From the NCBI RefSeq assembly GCF_963675165.1, contig NC_087382.1, positions 4,937,963 through 5,001,962 on the forward strand: DNA of 64,000 bases. Direction: 5' to 3'. The stretch is from Halichondria panicea. Its lineage: Eukaryota > Porifera > Demospongiae > Suberitida > Halichondriidae. The position numbers and the translations under genes are program-made. Positions 1-39,300 of this stretch are shown here, in pieces (within the stretch, counting starts at the first letter, position 1; each line of letters starts with the position of its first letter). The notes beneath the pieces are model-generated. The model was given only the letters and a program-made list of their open reading frames with translations, ran no database searches and had not been told where the DNA came from.

Positions 1-1294
1 CAAAGGGTCACATTTTCTGCTGATTTGGCTTATTTGCAAATGTTTTTCACCAGCAAAACATTAATTGTTACTGAGAATCACTGTGTTAATGAGTGTTGCA
101 AGCGTGCGCTTGCTAATGCCTCTCGCCATGTTTTTGCTTTCGCTCAAAAGTATTAGAAGAGATAAATAATTTGCAATGTGCTTTGATTGTTTCACAAGAA
201 AGGGGGGTCCACAGTTAATAGTGTATACTGATCGTCTTAAATGGCCTGTAGCCAAACAGTGGGAGTAAACCTTTGTCAAAGTCATAATCAGTAGTCTGTG
301 AGATAAGTATTAAAGACAGAATTCAATCACAGAAAGTATTATCTACATGTATAACAAGCAGTCTAAAAAGAGTTATCAGAAAAGGTTGGTTTGTGGCTTA
401 CCAGGACCTTGCAAAGAATAAAATTGCAGGATCTGGGGTTCAAAATGGTTTCTCTTACACTCGTGGTATGTAGCGCGCATGCGCATTACATCCAGGAATA
501 AGGGGTGTGTCTGCAAGTTCACTAATGGCTACTAAAATAGCTAGCTTCTTTAGCAGCTCTTTCTGACTCTCGTAGCTAACAAAATGCTAGCGCTTTAGTG
601 CAAGGTTAACTCATAAGTGGAATAGAAAGTTTGTGCGAACACATGATGCTATGAAAGATTTTGAAGAGACTGCAACAGCCTTCAATGTGAGTCAAACTAG
701 CCTTAACTCGAGAAAGAAGCTTTAGTTTGCTAATCCATGAATCAAAATCCAAGAGAACGTGGCTAGAAGCCTATAGAAGCTGTTAGTTTTCGTCGCATTG
801 CAACCGTTGAGCAGTTACAGCTGGAACAGACACACAGACACACACACACACACACACACAGTCAGCTTTACCGTATCCCTCGTGCGGCTACGCCTCGAGG
901 CATAATCATGCTATGCGTTATTGCTCTGTTAGTTATACGGTATAATTACAATTTCGTGAACACGAAGTGGGATGGTCAGAATGCCTGCGTATAAAATTAT
1001 TCTACCCATGTATATAAATCTAATTTCAAAAGGGATATAATCCTAATTTTTGAAGCACTTCTATTTCGTGGAATGGCCTCTAAAAGCATTTCGTTGCACA
1101 ATGTTCGCGGAATGACTGCTTACCGGAAGCCACGCTTTTAAATCTTTGCACGTTATAGCAGATAATTCTAATTAAAGAACAATTTTCATGTAGGATTGCT
1201 AACCCACGAAATCCGCGAAAATTAAGCCCCTCGAAATTTCGCGCTATATGGTACATTAAAACCAGCACTCTTCATTGTGATAATATATTTTTAC
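1..1294. other. Left edge: repeats and no supportable exon
   Basis: This stretch holds a short CA repeat (about 835-862), a copy of the dispersed repeat family described at 28745-29252 (about 600-905) and a decayed end of the CCGTATAG-type inverted-repeat element (about 1188-1254). A donor-like CCTG|GTAAG lies on the minus strand near 400, but no open exon could be attached to it. Confidence 0.4.
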
Positions 1295-1584
1295 CAATAG
1301 CTGAGCCTGGTCCAGATGTCAATAACAGTTTTACGGTCTCATTGGGATGTAATCGTCCCTCTAACACTCCCACTGTGATTTCTACTGTAGACCCGGGGGT
1401 TGCTGTTGTCACACCAGACAAGTCAGTGAATCCCACCACCACTTCGTGCCCTGTGACATGACATTCACTGAAGTGCTTTACTTATGTAGATCTAGCTATT
1501 ACCAAGTTTCAGACTCTTACCTGCTTGAGTTCTTTCAGCCATGCTAAAAACAAGTAAACTTGCAAGAAGAATGAAAGCAGTCAT
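1295..1584 (-). CDS. Secreted protein, first two coding exons (partial)
   Basis: Two minus-strand exons can be joined. Exon 1 (1584-1521) begins with ATG and encodes a 21-residue signal-peptide-like start (MTAFILLASLLVFSMAERTQA), followed by a CAG|GTAAG donor. Exon 2 (1450-1295) follows a CACAG acceptor, keeps the frame for 52 residues (GHEVVVGFTDLSG ... VLEGRLHPNETVKLLLTSG) and ends at TTG|GTAAAAA. Both introns are phase 1, as is common for extracellular modules. The beta-strand-like, Thr/Val-rich composition suits an extracellular domain, but I do not recognise the family. Later exons should lie at lower coordinates; none could be supported between 1 and 1294, so the gene probably leaves the window. 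Confidence 0.45.
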
Positions 1585-3064
1585 ATTTAGTGTCTTGAGT
1601 TAGTCAGTATAATTATAGCAGCTGTATTAACCTCAGCTGTCATTTATACTCATCAACCTCATCAACCTCAAAAACCTCAGAGTGTTATCTAAAGCAGATT
1701 CATAGCCATCAAATTGTCGTAGTAAACAAACAATTTACACTTGTAACCACTGTGCAGAGACACGCATACGACACAGCTGCAGGATGTCACTACGTGTGTT
1801 GTATACTGGGTCACGTGAACGTTTCCAACCCCTTTCTCTATTTATGCCTCGGTCCGCATGTGCAAGCGAGGTATACAGTAGTGTGTTTGTGTGTGTGTGT
1901 GTGTAGACTGCTACAGCTGCTCAAGGATCAATGAAGTGTAAGTAAGAGTTTCTATAGGCTTCTAGTCATGTTTTCTTGGTGGATTTGCAAAATAATGCTT
2001 CGTTCTCGAGTTATGCTTACTTGGAATGCCATTGCAGCCTTTTCAGAAGAGCACGTAGCCAAACTTGTTTACCAAGTGTTGCTATACTCTACTTAGTAGT
2101 TAGCTCTGCACTAGAACGCTAGCTATTGGTAGCTGCAAGAGTGAGAAGAGAGCTGCAAGGCTCTGCTGCATGATGGCAGCCATTAATTTTAGACTTCGGC
2201 ATCGATCCTTTTTAACAACAATCATGGTTGATCATTACCCACTCTTTGAGTTTGCATGCAGCAAATTAAGAATGTTTATTATGTGTATAAAATTTAGTAG
2301 CTTTATGTTATGTAGCTTTGGCACATCTCCACCGAGGCACCATCACCTACGGTGCTTTCACTTTTATAGTTTTACAGTACATTTTATGAGCCAATTAAGT
2401 TTGCAAACAGTCAGTAGCAGGCCTCCTATTTTTCCCTCGAAGCGAGGAAGAACTCTTCCTTTCTGATCATGTGTTGTGTAACACTGTACCTGCTGATAAT
2501 ACTAAAGCACTGAAGTGCTATATAACCCTCAGTTGTTGACAAGAATAAATAGATCTATAAAAACCAGAGGAGTAAAGAAGCAACAACCTACTTTTAATAG
2601 AGACCGGTTAAAGGCAGCAGCAAATAATTATGTAAATCTACCTCAAATAAAGGTCCCGTGTAGAGCTAGTCAACGTGCAAATTCAAGCTTCTTAGCTTTT
2701 TCTTGCTTTTATACGACAAAAAAGCTTTAACATTGAAATCTGCCATTAAAAACGAATAACGTTGTGTGGAGGCTATGCTGTAAATGCAGTGCTGTGGCAT
2801 CCAGGTGAGTAGACTCACATGTCACACACAAACAAACAAACTAACCAACGGATTGCTATACCCGTGGCCGCCCATGCGTGCCTCGGGTAATTATATCAGG
2901 AGTTTATAATCACTTTGTTAAGAAGCGAGTCACTTTCTAAGTGTGCAGATAATTGCACGCTCGGAAGTATTAATGCTTGCACTCTAGAGAAGTGCTCAAT
3001 GAAAAATTTATGAAAGTACTATAAGAAGACACATGCCTAAAATAATGAGTTTCCGTCCCCTCAG
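1585..3064. other. Region upstream of the first recognisable Trio-like exon
   Basis: No exon could be supported here. It holds a GT repeat near 1885-1904, a copy of the dispersed repeat (about 2500-2892) and a motif shared with 8487-8523 (GCCTCGG..CGCATG, then AGCGAGGTATAC). The missing 5' exons of the plus-strand GEF gene may be short and hidden here or lie left of the window. Confidence 0.4.
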
Positions 3065-16399
<13,335 letters not shown>

Positions 16400-16687
16400 C
16401 CTTAATTGCCGCGTGACCACAAGTACATGTGCTCTACATTGTAATTGCAACCCACAACTTGTGGGCAAATAAATACATTGTCACAATCTCAAAGTACACA
16501 AGCTAGAGCTAGCTAGCTAGAAAGAAACTAGCTGCAAGTATTCAAGACAGTTTTAGTTGCATTTTAGATAGCAGATGCTTTACAGTAGCCAAAGCAATAG
16601 TATGCTAGCTAAGCCTAAACAATTGTGCAATTTATCTATTGTTGACTGAGGTTTTCTGATTGAATTGGCCCAAGCAAAGAGTAAGAG
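16400..16687 (+). promoter_or_regulatory. Inter-gene segment and presumed promoter of the GEF2 gene
   Basis: Only 288 bp separate the GEF1 stop from the GEF2 start codon. The left part carries the AATAAA. The rest should hold the GEF2 promoter or 5' leader if the two halves are separate genes. An in-frame TAA at 16682-16684 precedes the ATG, and there is no pyrimidine tract before it, so it is not a normal internal exon start. A CTAGCTAGCTAG run lies at 16507-16522. Confidence 0.4.
16468..16473 (+). promoter_or_regulatory. Polyadenylation signal AATAAA of the GEF1 gene
   Basis: A canonical AATAAA hexamer lies 69 bases after the TAA stop at 16397-16399 and 215 bases before the start codon of the next gene. 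It supports termination of the GEF1 transcript here rather than read-through into the SH3 exons. Confidence 0.5.
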
Positions 16688-30661
<13,974 letters not shown>

Positions 30662-30835
30662 TGGACATTGTTCTTTAGAATTTTGTTTTGCGATGTGTTT
30701 TAGTGCAAAGTCATTTTTATTATCATTATTATTATAATTTATATAACGAGTGTAATAATAATTAATATAACGATTGATCATGGTTGACTTGTGGTCAAAA
30801 TCAATAATGGTTTACCGTATCTATATTATAACTAG

Positions 30836-31755
30836 AGCACTAAAGTGCAAACCCTCGGCTGGTGACATAATTATAAAGAAACCAGAAGAGTTATAATGCA
30901 GTGCATGTAGTGATGAATAATTATCATGTATGACTTATTGAACTGCATGTGTAGCACAGTAATTAACTCAGGAGCTAATCCAGACTGGAGGCATGCTGAA
31001 AAATTTGAGAACAGGATATATTATTTTATATATGTACTGTGGACTAGCTAGGATCACAGCAAAGAAGCCTGGAGTCTGACTCTCATGCAGAGAAGTATAT
31101 ATCTCCTAGAGTATAGGACACAGAGACAAACCAGACACAATTCTAGCTTTCTATCGTATCCACCCTTTTCCACAAACAATCAGTAATAATTATTATTGGC
31201 TTATGACATATTTCGAATAATAGCCGCACATGGTTTATGTTTCAAATAATAGCCGCGTTTAGCAAAAAGTTTAGCTGAAGAGTTAGATCTAGAGGGATTG
31301 GAAACGGTTGAGTAACATCCGCTAGAAAGTCTCTTTTTACTGGGTATGGTGTTATAAATTAAAATAATATGTTATAAATTGCTGAAAGAGATGATGTCTC
31401 GAGGAAACACAGCTTTGGGAGTTACCCGGCAAAAATGTGCTTATAATATCCTCGTAACGCGGATAATTTTCGAGGCTCCAATGCAGATACAATGTAAAAT
31501 CATCACGTGCACCACTCCGTTTCCTATCCCTCTAACTCTTCAATCTATGGTTTAGCTTGCCTTTTCTGCGAAACAAAGACTTCTTTGCAAAATCTGCCAA
31601 ATTTTAAGCCTTAGTTTTAATGCTACAAGTTTCCCTCTACGTACAAATTGTGATGCCTAAATCACCAGGTAAGCCAAACTGAGCGACAGACACACACACA
31701 CACACACAGACAGACTGACAGACTACTGTAACTGAGGCCGCCTACGCGCCTCAGG
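30836..31755 (+). repeat. Dispersed repeat family, longest copy
   Basis: Begins with AGAGCACTAAAGTGC and AACCCTCGGCTGG, matching 2503-2545 and the reverse copy at 14600-15190. It ends with GAGGCCGCCTACGCGCCTC near 31735-31755. A CAGACACACA stretch and a segment with TTTCGAATAATAGCC, itself reminiscent of transposon ends, lie inside. Probably a nest of elements. Confidence 0.45.
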
Positions 31756-31974
31756 TTAATTACTAAAAGCACTGCTAGCCCAGATGATTCGGTGTATACA
31801 TGTGTCAAAGCCATTACACACCGACTAAAAAAACATTCCACAATGTGAAAAATTGCTAGGATTGCCCAAAGGGAAAACTTTTAATTAATAAAAGCGTGGA
31901 AACAAGAAATTCGGTGAGCTAGTGCAGTATAAAATTATCCTAATTGAATGCATATTGTTTATGTCGCTATTTAT

Positions 31975-32396
31975 GGTGGGCCGTTATGGTGGGCCGTTTG
32001 TTTCAAAATTCAAATGTTACATTTTCATACAGATCACAATACATTCATTCATGCAAGATGTGCAATTTTCATTCAAGAGCATTCAAAATTATTCGTTCAA
32101 GATTCAAGATTTTGATGCATAATTTCAGATGACTTCAAGTATGGTGGGCCGTTTGTTTCAAAATTCAAAAAATTCAAATGTTATATTTTCATTCAGATTA
32201 CAAATACATTCATTCAAGATACATATACAGTATTCATTCAAGATGTGCAATTGTCATTCAAGATTTTAATTAGATTACAATACATTCATTCAAGATTGAA
32301 TGAATAATCTTGAATGAAAATTGCACATCTTGAATGAATGTATTGTGATCTGAATGAAAATGTAACATTTGAATTTTGAAACAAACGGCCCACAAT
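31975..32396. repeat. Compound inverted repeat (snap-back) with ATTCATTCAAGA motifs
   Basis: A unit starting GTGGGCCGTTTGTTTC, then AAATTCAAATGTTAC and CAGATCACAATACATTC, occurs directly at about 31988 and 32141 and in inverted orientation at about 32283-32396. The outer arms pair over roughly 110 bp with few mismatches. Short ATTCATTCAAGA words are repeated many times. No ORF is convincing. Confidence 0.75.
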
Positions 32397-33370
32397 ACAC
32401 ACCACACTTTTACACAGTTTTGAGACAAACGGCACCTCATATTAATCATGACATGTGCATGTAAGCAGAACGTCAAGAAGCAGTATATAGGCCTATACTA
32501 TATAGACGTTCAAGAAGAGAATTCGAATATAAATTGCATGATTTGCTGATCGATATGGCTATAGAATTGGGTCAGCCTATCATTTTATACTGATAATCAC
32601 TCTACTATATATAACCTCGATCCCAGGCCATATTTCTACTACATTCAATCTAAGGGCCTGCATGTGAAGGAGGCTACTATACAATGTACGTCTACATGAT
32701 CTATGGATATTCAACAATAGGTATTCGGTTGTAGTCGCCCTCGACTGGTATATAATTATATAGTCAACATTGGGTGATAGGGGTAACTAAGTTATGTCCA
32801 TGATATTCCCTCCCCCTGCAGATAGCTGGATACATGCTTCCCTATACAATGAGTTGCCGGGGGTGAGGGAGTATAAGGGAAAGTACAAAGCTATAATTAT
32901 ATGCGCCCAATGCATGTGTATGGGACAAAGGTCACTATAGTGGGTTGTCACTTCCCCCATGCATGTTTCCCCATATCTCATTGATTGATAGGTACATTCG
33001 CATTCTAGCATAATCTACCAAGGACTATATATACTTGCTTGTCATTTTGAGGGATAGCTGTGCTGGTCTACATTAATTAATGATATGCAAGGTATTCTGC
33101 AATTCAGTTATTTCTGGTTGTCATCTTCTTATGAGGACATAGTCATAACATATACTGTTCAGTGAGTTTTCACGCCTTCAAAATAAATGCTGAAATGTCA
33201 ACATCATGCATGGGTGTTTGTCTTACAGTTAACAGTATAATTATAACTGCTTAAATAATCATCACAGCTTCAGATTTTGCAAAATGTTAGGTGTGGCTGT
33301 CATGCCATTATTATGTCAGTCTACATCTTTCAGCTCTATGCAGGAAAATGATTTTTACCGTCTGAGCAGG

Positions 33371-36300
33371 ATGGCTTCAAAGGACACTGAAAACCCAGAA
33401 AAGGTGATTATTACATATATACTATAGCAAGTTTCTATTGTAATTTTAGCTGCAACCAATCAAAACATCAGTGCACTGCATGCATGTATGTATGTAGGTC
33501 TGTAACCTATATATAGGATGCCAGCTAGGCGACCTAGCGTTCAATTAGAGACGGATCGGCCTGGGATCGAGGCTAGCTCAGCTCTAGATATCTAGTCTTT
33601 ACTTATAGTGCATGCAGACATTAATTTGTTATAATGCCATAGATATAATTATAGGTCAACCACGCAGACGTTAATTATTATTGACACATCTCATTAACCT
33701 CCGAAAGTATTCGCTATATATAAATGTAAGCAAGAGTTCATTTGATGTAAGCTTTATGTACTAACATAAGCTTGCAGATATTATACCAGGAGATCACATG
33801 TATACAGATTGCTCTCTCGTCCCCTGGCTCTGAGACGGTGCTACGGCAGGGTCTACTCTTCGGCAAGCTGCCTCACATGAAGGATGTAAGGCACCGTTGT
33901 GTATAAAGCGGAGTCTGGTCAATCAGTATACACTGTTTGTACATATACATGTGATGTTAACTATAATTGTTGAGTATGTAAAAGAGTGCAATAGGTATAC
34001 TATATAATTATTATGCTTCTAATAATGATGATGTGGTTGATTGCAATGCACTTTCTTTTGCCCTTGTACAGTGGACATTGTACAACCTCCAAGTTACCCC
34101 CACCCACCTACACATCCTGGATGAGGTTAGGGTCCTGAAGAATTATACCGTAGTAGCCACTTCGTAAATCTGTCTACCCCTGTTTCTTGAGGCTACTGAG
34201 ACCACATGACATATTAAAATCTATATTCATTCCATGCATATGCCAAGCTAAGACAGTAGTGGATGTGCTAAAGCTGCAGTTCCGAGGCCCTGTTAACTGC
34301 ATGGCACTCATTTTGTTGTTGAGATATTCGACATCTTATACATGTCCATGCATGCATGAGCTATATATATCGTTACGGGGAAGTGTTAAATTAATTGGGT
34401 AATTCCTTTACGTTTGTTTACAGCTTCACTGTACATGCAAAGTATGTCTTGTCATAGCAAATCTCAAATATGGAATCTGTATATACTTCAGACACACACA
34501 TGTACACATGCACACATAAAGAATATACGAAGTTTGAAGCTTGAAAGCTCAGGCATGATGGTGGGAGAGGATACAAAGAACAAGAGGGAGTTTTGCTTCT
34601 ACCTCTTCAAATTAGGACATGGAAAGCACACATTTATGGTATGTTACCTGATATCTCCCTATAGGCCTGTATAGCTTTTAGTACACATTTAGGGTATATA
34701 TACGTTACTGACCTGATATCCCCCTGTATAGCTTTTCAAAGGCTATAGCTTGTACTGAGTGGAACAATTAAGCTTGGTTTGGTTCATGCATATTTGATTG
34801 ACCATGCATGCATGTACTATCCTGCTGCAGTGTGACAGTCCTAGTGACAGAAACTCTTGGATTTCTCAGCTACAGAGTGTTATTGATGACAAGAACAAAA
34901 ACATAGTGAAGGTTGTTATTTCCTCTGTCAGTTGTCATTACACATTGACAAAACCATGCATGCACCCACTATACCATGCATGCACAGCAATTACATATTA
35001 CTCGTTTATAGTCCCTCTGCATGTGTAAGAGCAAATCATGTAGCTTAACTGCACTCCCTCACCCACCCATAGAAGGATCTTGACATATTATCATCTAATA
35101 CGCCTGACCGCTCCACGTTTGAACGAGGGGGGAGCACTATTATCGGCAAATCTACTACCAATCTTCAGACACGTGTACGTGCATGGAAATCATCAGTGGT
35201 AAAGTTCTTTCAAGCCAATGATGTAAAGGAGGTCAAGATAGCTGAGAGGCGTATACATAGTTGCCCTACAGTCAAGATTTATTCTGCCCCTATGAAGATG
35301 AGTAGCTCTAGTTTCCCTGTGAGTGGGGACGGTCAGTTTGTGAGGGGCGGAGAATTTTTCAAAAGAAGTGATGGTATGTATGAGAGACTCCCTTTACAAG
35401 TGAGTCTTGCCTCTTGTGTATATAGAGTATATATTATAGTACATATATGAATTTGCTAGGAACGTCTGAAGAAGCAGCAGAAGAGATCACGAGAAGAATC
35501 TGCCAGAGCAGATCGACTACCTCATCAGGACGACCTCCTGGATAAGAGGAACAGTGGGTTTGGCTCATTTATTAAGACAGCCACTAAGACCCCGGTACCA
35601 CTACTCATACCTAAGAGAAAGCCGTTAACTGAAGACAGGTTGTGTAAATATGACAAACTGATATGATGGGCATAATTATATAATGTACATGTACGGTTAT
35701 ACGCGGTCTATATGGAACTCAAATGTTTGTCCTAAGAAAAAAATGGAGTGATTATATCAGTGTAATCAGTGTAATCCCCTATCTAGGTATGGACTGATTA
35801 ACCTGATTCAGGCAGAGAAAGACTATCTGGGAAGTCTTGAGCGACTTATCAGTGGCTACCTGAAAGAGATGCAGAGTCCCAATCTTCCAGACTCACTCAA
35901 GGGGAAAGAGAAACTCATCTTCGGGAATATTCAAGAAGTGTACGAGTTCAGCAAGTGAGTTGTGGAATATTACATGACAATGCTGAATCATAGTAATTAT
36001 GTGCATGATCATGCAGTATATGTTATAGTTAGAACATGGGCATGAGGTATCTACGTGTTATAGTGTCCCAAAGGTCAAGGGCGTAGCCCGAGGGATGAGG
36101 GACACTATAACCATAGATACCGAATGCACATGTTCTAACTGATTTAGACTGATCCCAAAACCTATTGGCTACTAGAAATGCAATAGCTTAGCAACAGTCA
36201 ACCTATATATACACAGCCAACCTAGCAACTGCATTATTTTTTTGAAAACTATAATATCTGAAGTTGGCGTCTCTGTGTCTCTTATTGAGTCTATTCAAGT

Positions 36301-39300
36301 CAACCCTGTTCCTCCACCTCAGCTCAGTTTATGGACAAAATTATAGTCCTGGACCTAGCTCCACCCACAAAAGGGAAACATCCAGCTCCTCCCCCAGTTT
36401 TGCAGCAAACAACACTTTCCAAGAAACGAGCGGCTCTTACTACCGAAAGGAAGACACCTATAAGCTAGAATTTGCAGCAAACAAGCCCAGCAAACGAGCG
36501 GCTCCTATACTACTCTTGAACAAAGCCAAAGGAAGAAGCCAAAGCTAGAATTCCAGCACTTTCATACATCCAGCTCTCCTCTCCCATGCAGCCTTGCAGC
36601 AAAAAAGTACAGCACACTGCTCAAGAAACGAGCGGCTCCTACTACTCTCGAACAAAGCCAAAAAATACTCTAGAGCTTCTCTCTTCCATTCTAGTTCTGT
36701 TATTATGTTACTGATAAAGCATCTAGCTACAATATTTTTTATATGTATCTTCTTGTAAATAACAATACAATGTATAATGTTGTAGTTTAATTGTAGCCCA
36801 GAGCAATCTATAGTACCGGTACTATAGCTCATAGTTCCCTGCTAAATACACTCAAATGGGATCTATATCTATACATTTGCTGTAGCTGACCAATTCTTAG
36901 GGAGCTCAATCACAAAAGTAGACATCATGTTAGCAGCTCAAAGGTCATCATTAATTGCATAGAATTATAGGACTTTGGTTTGCAAACACATGCACCTTCC
37001 GTTCTCTGCATGGTGTATTAAGGATGTTCCTTGGTCTGTTGGAAGAGAGCAGTGGTTCTGTGGAGAAAACTGCCAGCTGTTTTGTAGAACAGGTGAATAT
37101 ACGATCATGTGCAAGTGTTTCTATACTATTAAGCTGTACTTCACCATTGTCTTACGAAAGCAATTGTTTGTGTATACAGGCCCATCAGTTACAGTCGGTG
37201 TATACAGAATACTGTGCGAATGTGCCAAGGTCAAGGTTCACTATCCAAAGGAGCGAAGAAACTTTTTTTATGGTATATACTATACATGCATGCCACTGTA
37301 TGCATTGCACCTATACAATGTCGTGAATGCATAATAAATGTCATGGTGCACAATGTCACGTAGCATTCATAATACATAATTATGAGCACTTGTTGCATTT
37401 TGACCTCTGAATCAAAGGAAACACTGTGCCAGTATCTGGATATTGGCATAGTGTTTGGATACTTGGCACATATGGCTGAAGGTTACGTAAAGCCCACCCA
37501 CCTACCCGCCCACCCAATAACCTGAAACGGTCCCTTTTACAGTATAACACGAATGCATTACTTTATGGTAAGCAAAAAACGCGTCTGGTGCATTCCACAG
37601 CCCACCACAAGTAGTTGCAAACTAGTTGTCCTATAAAAGGAGTGATGTGTACACGGAAAGGAATGCAACATATCAGTTGTTACACAGCTTCACTCTTGTG
37701 GCACTCGTGCACGTGTCACAACTATTACATTGCATCAACACATCAACCTACGTGCATGGCTAATAATCATTTATTCACAGGAAGTGCAAACCAGGCTCAA
37801 TGAACAAGTTGACATATATTCCATCCTTCTGGTGCCCATGGAGAGATTCCTTAGTTACTCTGATGTACTCGGTACAATGCAAAAAGCAGCAAAGACGGCT
37901 CAACTGGACACTCCTATTCTGACAAAGGCTCACTCACTAATGGTGGACATTAGAAGAAAAGCTAATAACACTTACACCCTTAATATAATTCGTGGCTATG
38001 ATGGAAACATTCACTCTGGAGAGCTGATAGAACACGTACGTATATATATTACATCATTTATGAGGCTCACAACAATGCTTGATGGACTGTCCGTAATAAT
38101 TATAGTATCATACATTCCCTCTCATACACATACATACAGGATCTTTTCAATGTTAAGGAGCACTCTCTAACAACAAAGCAGTATTACGTGTTCCTACAAG
38201 AGAAGGAAATTATCTTTACAGAACCACCAAATGCTGATGGATGTGAATTTAAATTTGCACTAGAAGTGAGTGTACATGCACTGTATATGTATATAGCGGT
38301 ATAAGTGGCTCATACTGGTGAGCAAAACCGGACTTGTGAAATTTAGATATGTATATCTGACACTTTCTATGAACACAGATGCAAAATGTGTGGCTGAGAG
38401 AGAACTGTGTAGAGACTCAGAAGGTTGGCATTGCCGATTATCCTATTGATCCACTTGGTTTTTCCCTGGGTACAGGATCGGTGGAATCTCAAGGATTGTT
38501 CTACGTCTTAATTGCAACCTCCGCTGAGGAGAAGGAACAATGGGTGCAGAGTATCAAAGGGATTCTCAAAAAGCAATCCGAGCTGCTCCAAGGTGAGGAA
38601 GGATATTAGCTAACATGTATACCTCAATCTTAAATGGGATTCTGTAATTATTCAGTATTCTATATTATGCTCACATCGACCATAGCTTTCATGAACCAAG
38701 TAAGCCGCTCTGTGAAACACCTATAGGTAGTACGTACTTTTATGACTTGCTATCCTAATAGCTTCCCTAGTGAAATACTTTTCCACCTCTTCCAACAGGT
38801 ACAGCAGAAGAACAAGAGTACACGAGGAAACTAGACAAGCTTATGAATTCCAAAGAAAAGATTGATCTTCATTATCTCAAGATGTACTTCATAGGTCCAT
38901 CCGGTCTCGGCAAGACAACCACTCGCAAACGTCTAACGGGATTTTTCACGAACCTCGAATCAATACCGGAGGAGAAACGTGAGCGATGCAGCACCTACCT
39001 TGCTGAGTGTACTCAAGCTCTGGCTGTGGTTGGGGATTCTCCCCTTAATTTGTTTCTCAAGACCTCTGAGACCCTTGACGAAGAAGCCCAACTCATATTT
39101 TTGTACTTGTATGGAAGCAAAGTGAGTGAAGCAGCTAAAGAAATTGAATCCACTATCACAAAAAAGATCCATAAATCGTCAACTTCTGCTCAGTTAAAGA
39201 AAACGCCTGTACACCCAAACCCGAGTGCACACACTGTGAAAAATATGAAATCCCCATTTGAGAAAGAGGAAGTGAAAGAAGAGGAGGATAAGAAAGAAAA

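Larger units (their letters stand above)
30662..33370. other. Spacer between the GEF2 gene and the first GTPase paralogue
   Basis: No gene found. The left part is repeat material and the middle is the inverted-repeat structure at 31975-32396. The last 250 bp (about 33130-33350) is the promoter-proximal flank of the plus-strand paralogue. It contains TTTTCACGCCTT and AGTTAACAGTATAATTAT, which recur in reverse upstream of the minus-strand paralogue. Confidence 0.5.

Noticed and set aside
380-480. Minus-strand donor-like site near 400 as a third exon of the left-edge secreted protein
   Set aside because: The frame required from the preceding phase-1 exon meets stop codons.
2170-2730. Open frames of 98 and 71 residues upstream of the GEF1 gene
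   Set aside because: Composition is not protein-like and the second overlaps the dispersed repeat family.
36264-36548. 94-residue frame in an intron of the plus-strand paralogue
   Set aside because: Contains internally repeated AAACGAGCGGCTC segments without splice support and has no counterpart in the intact paralogue.
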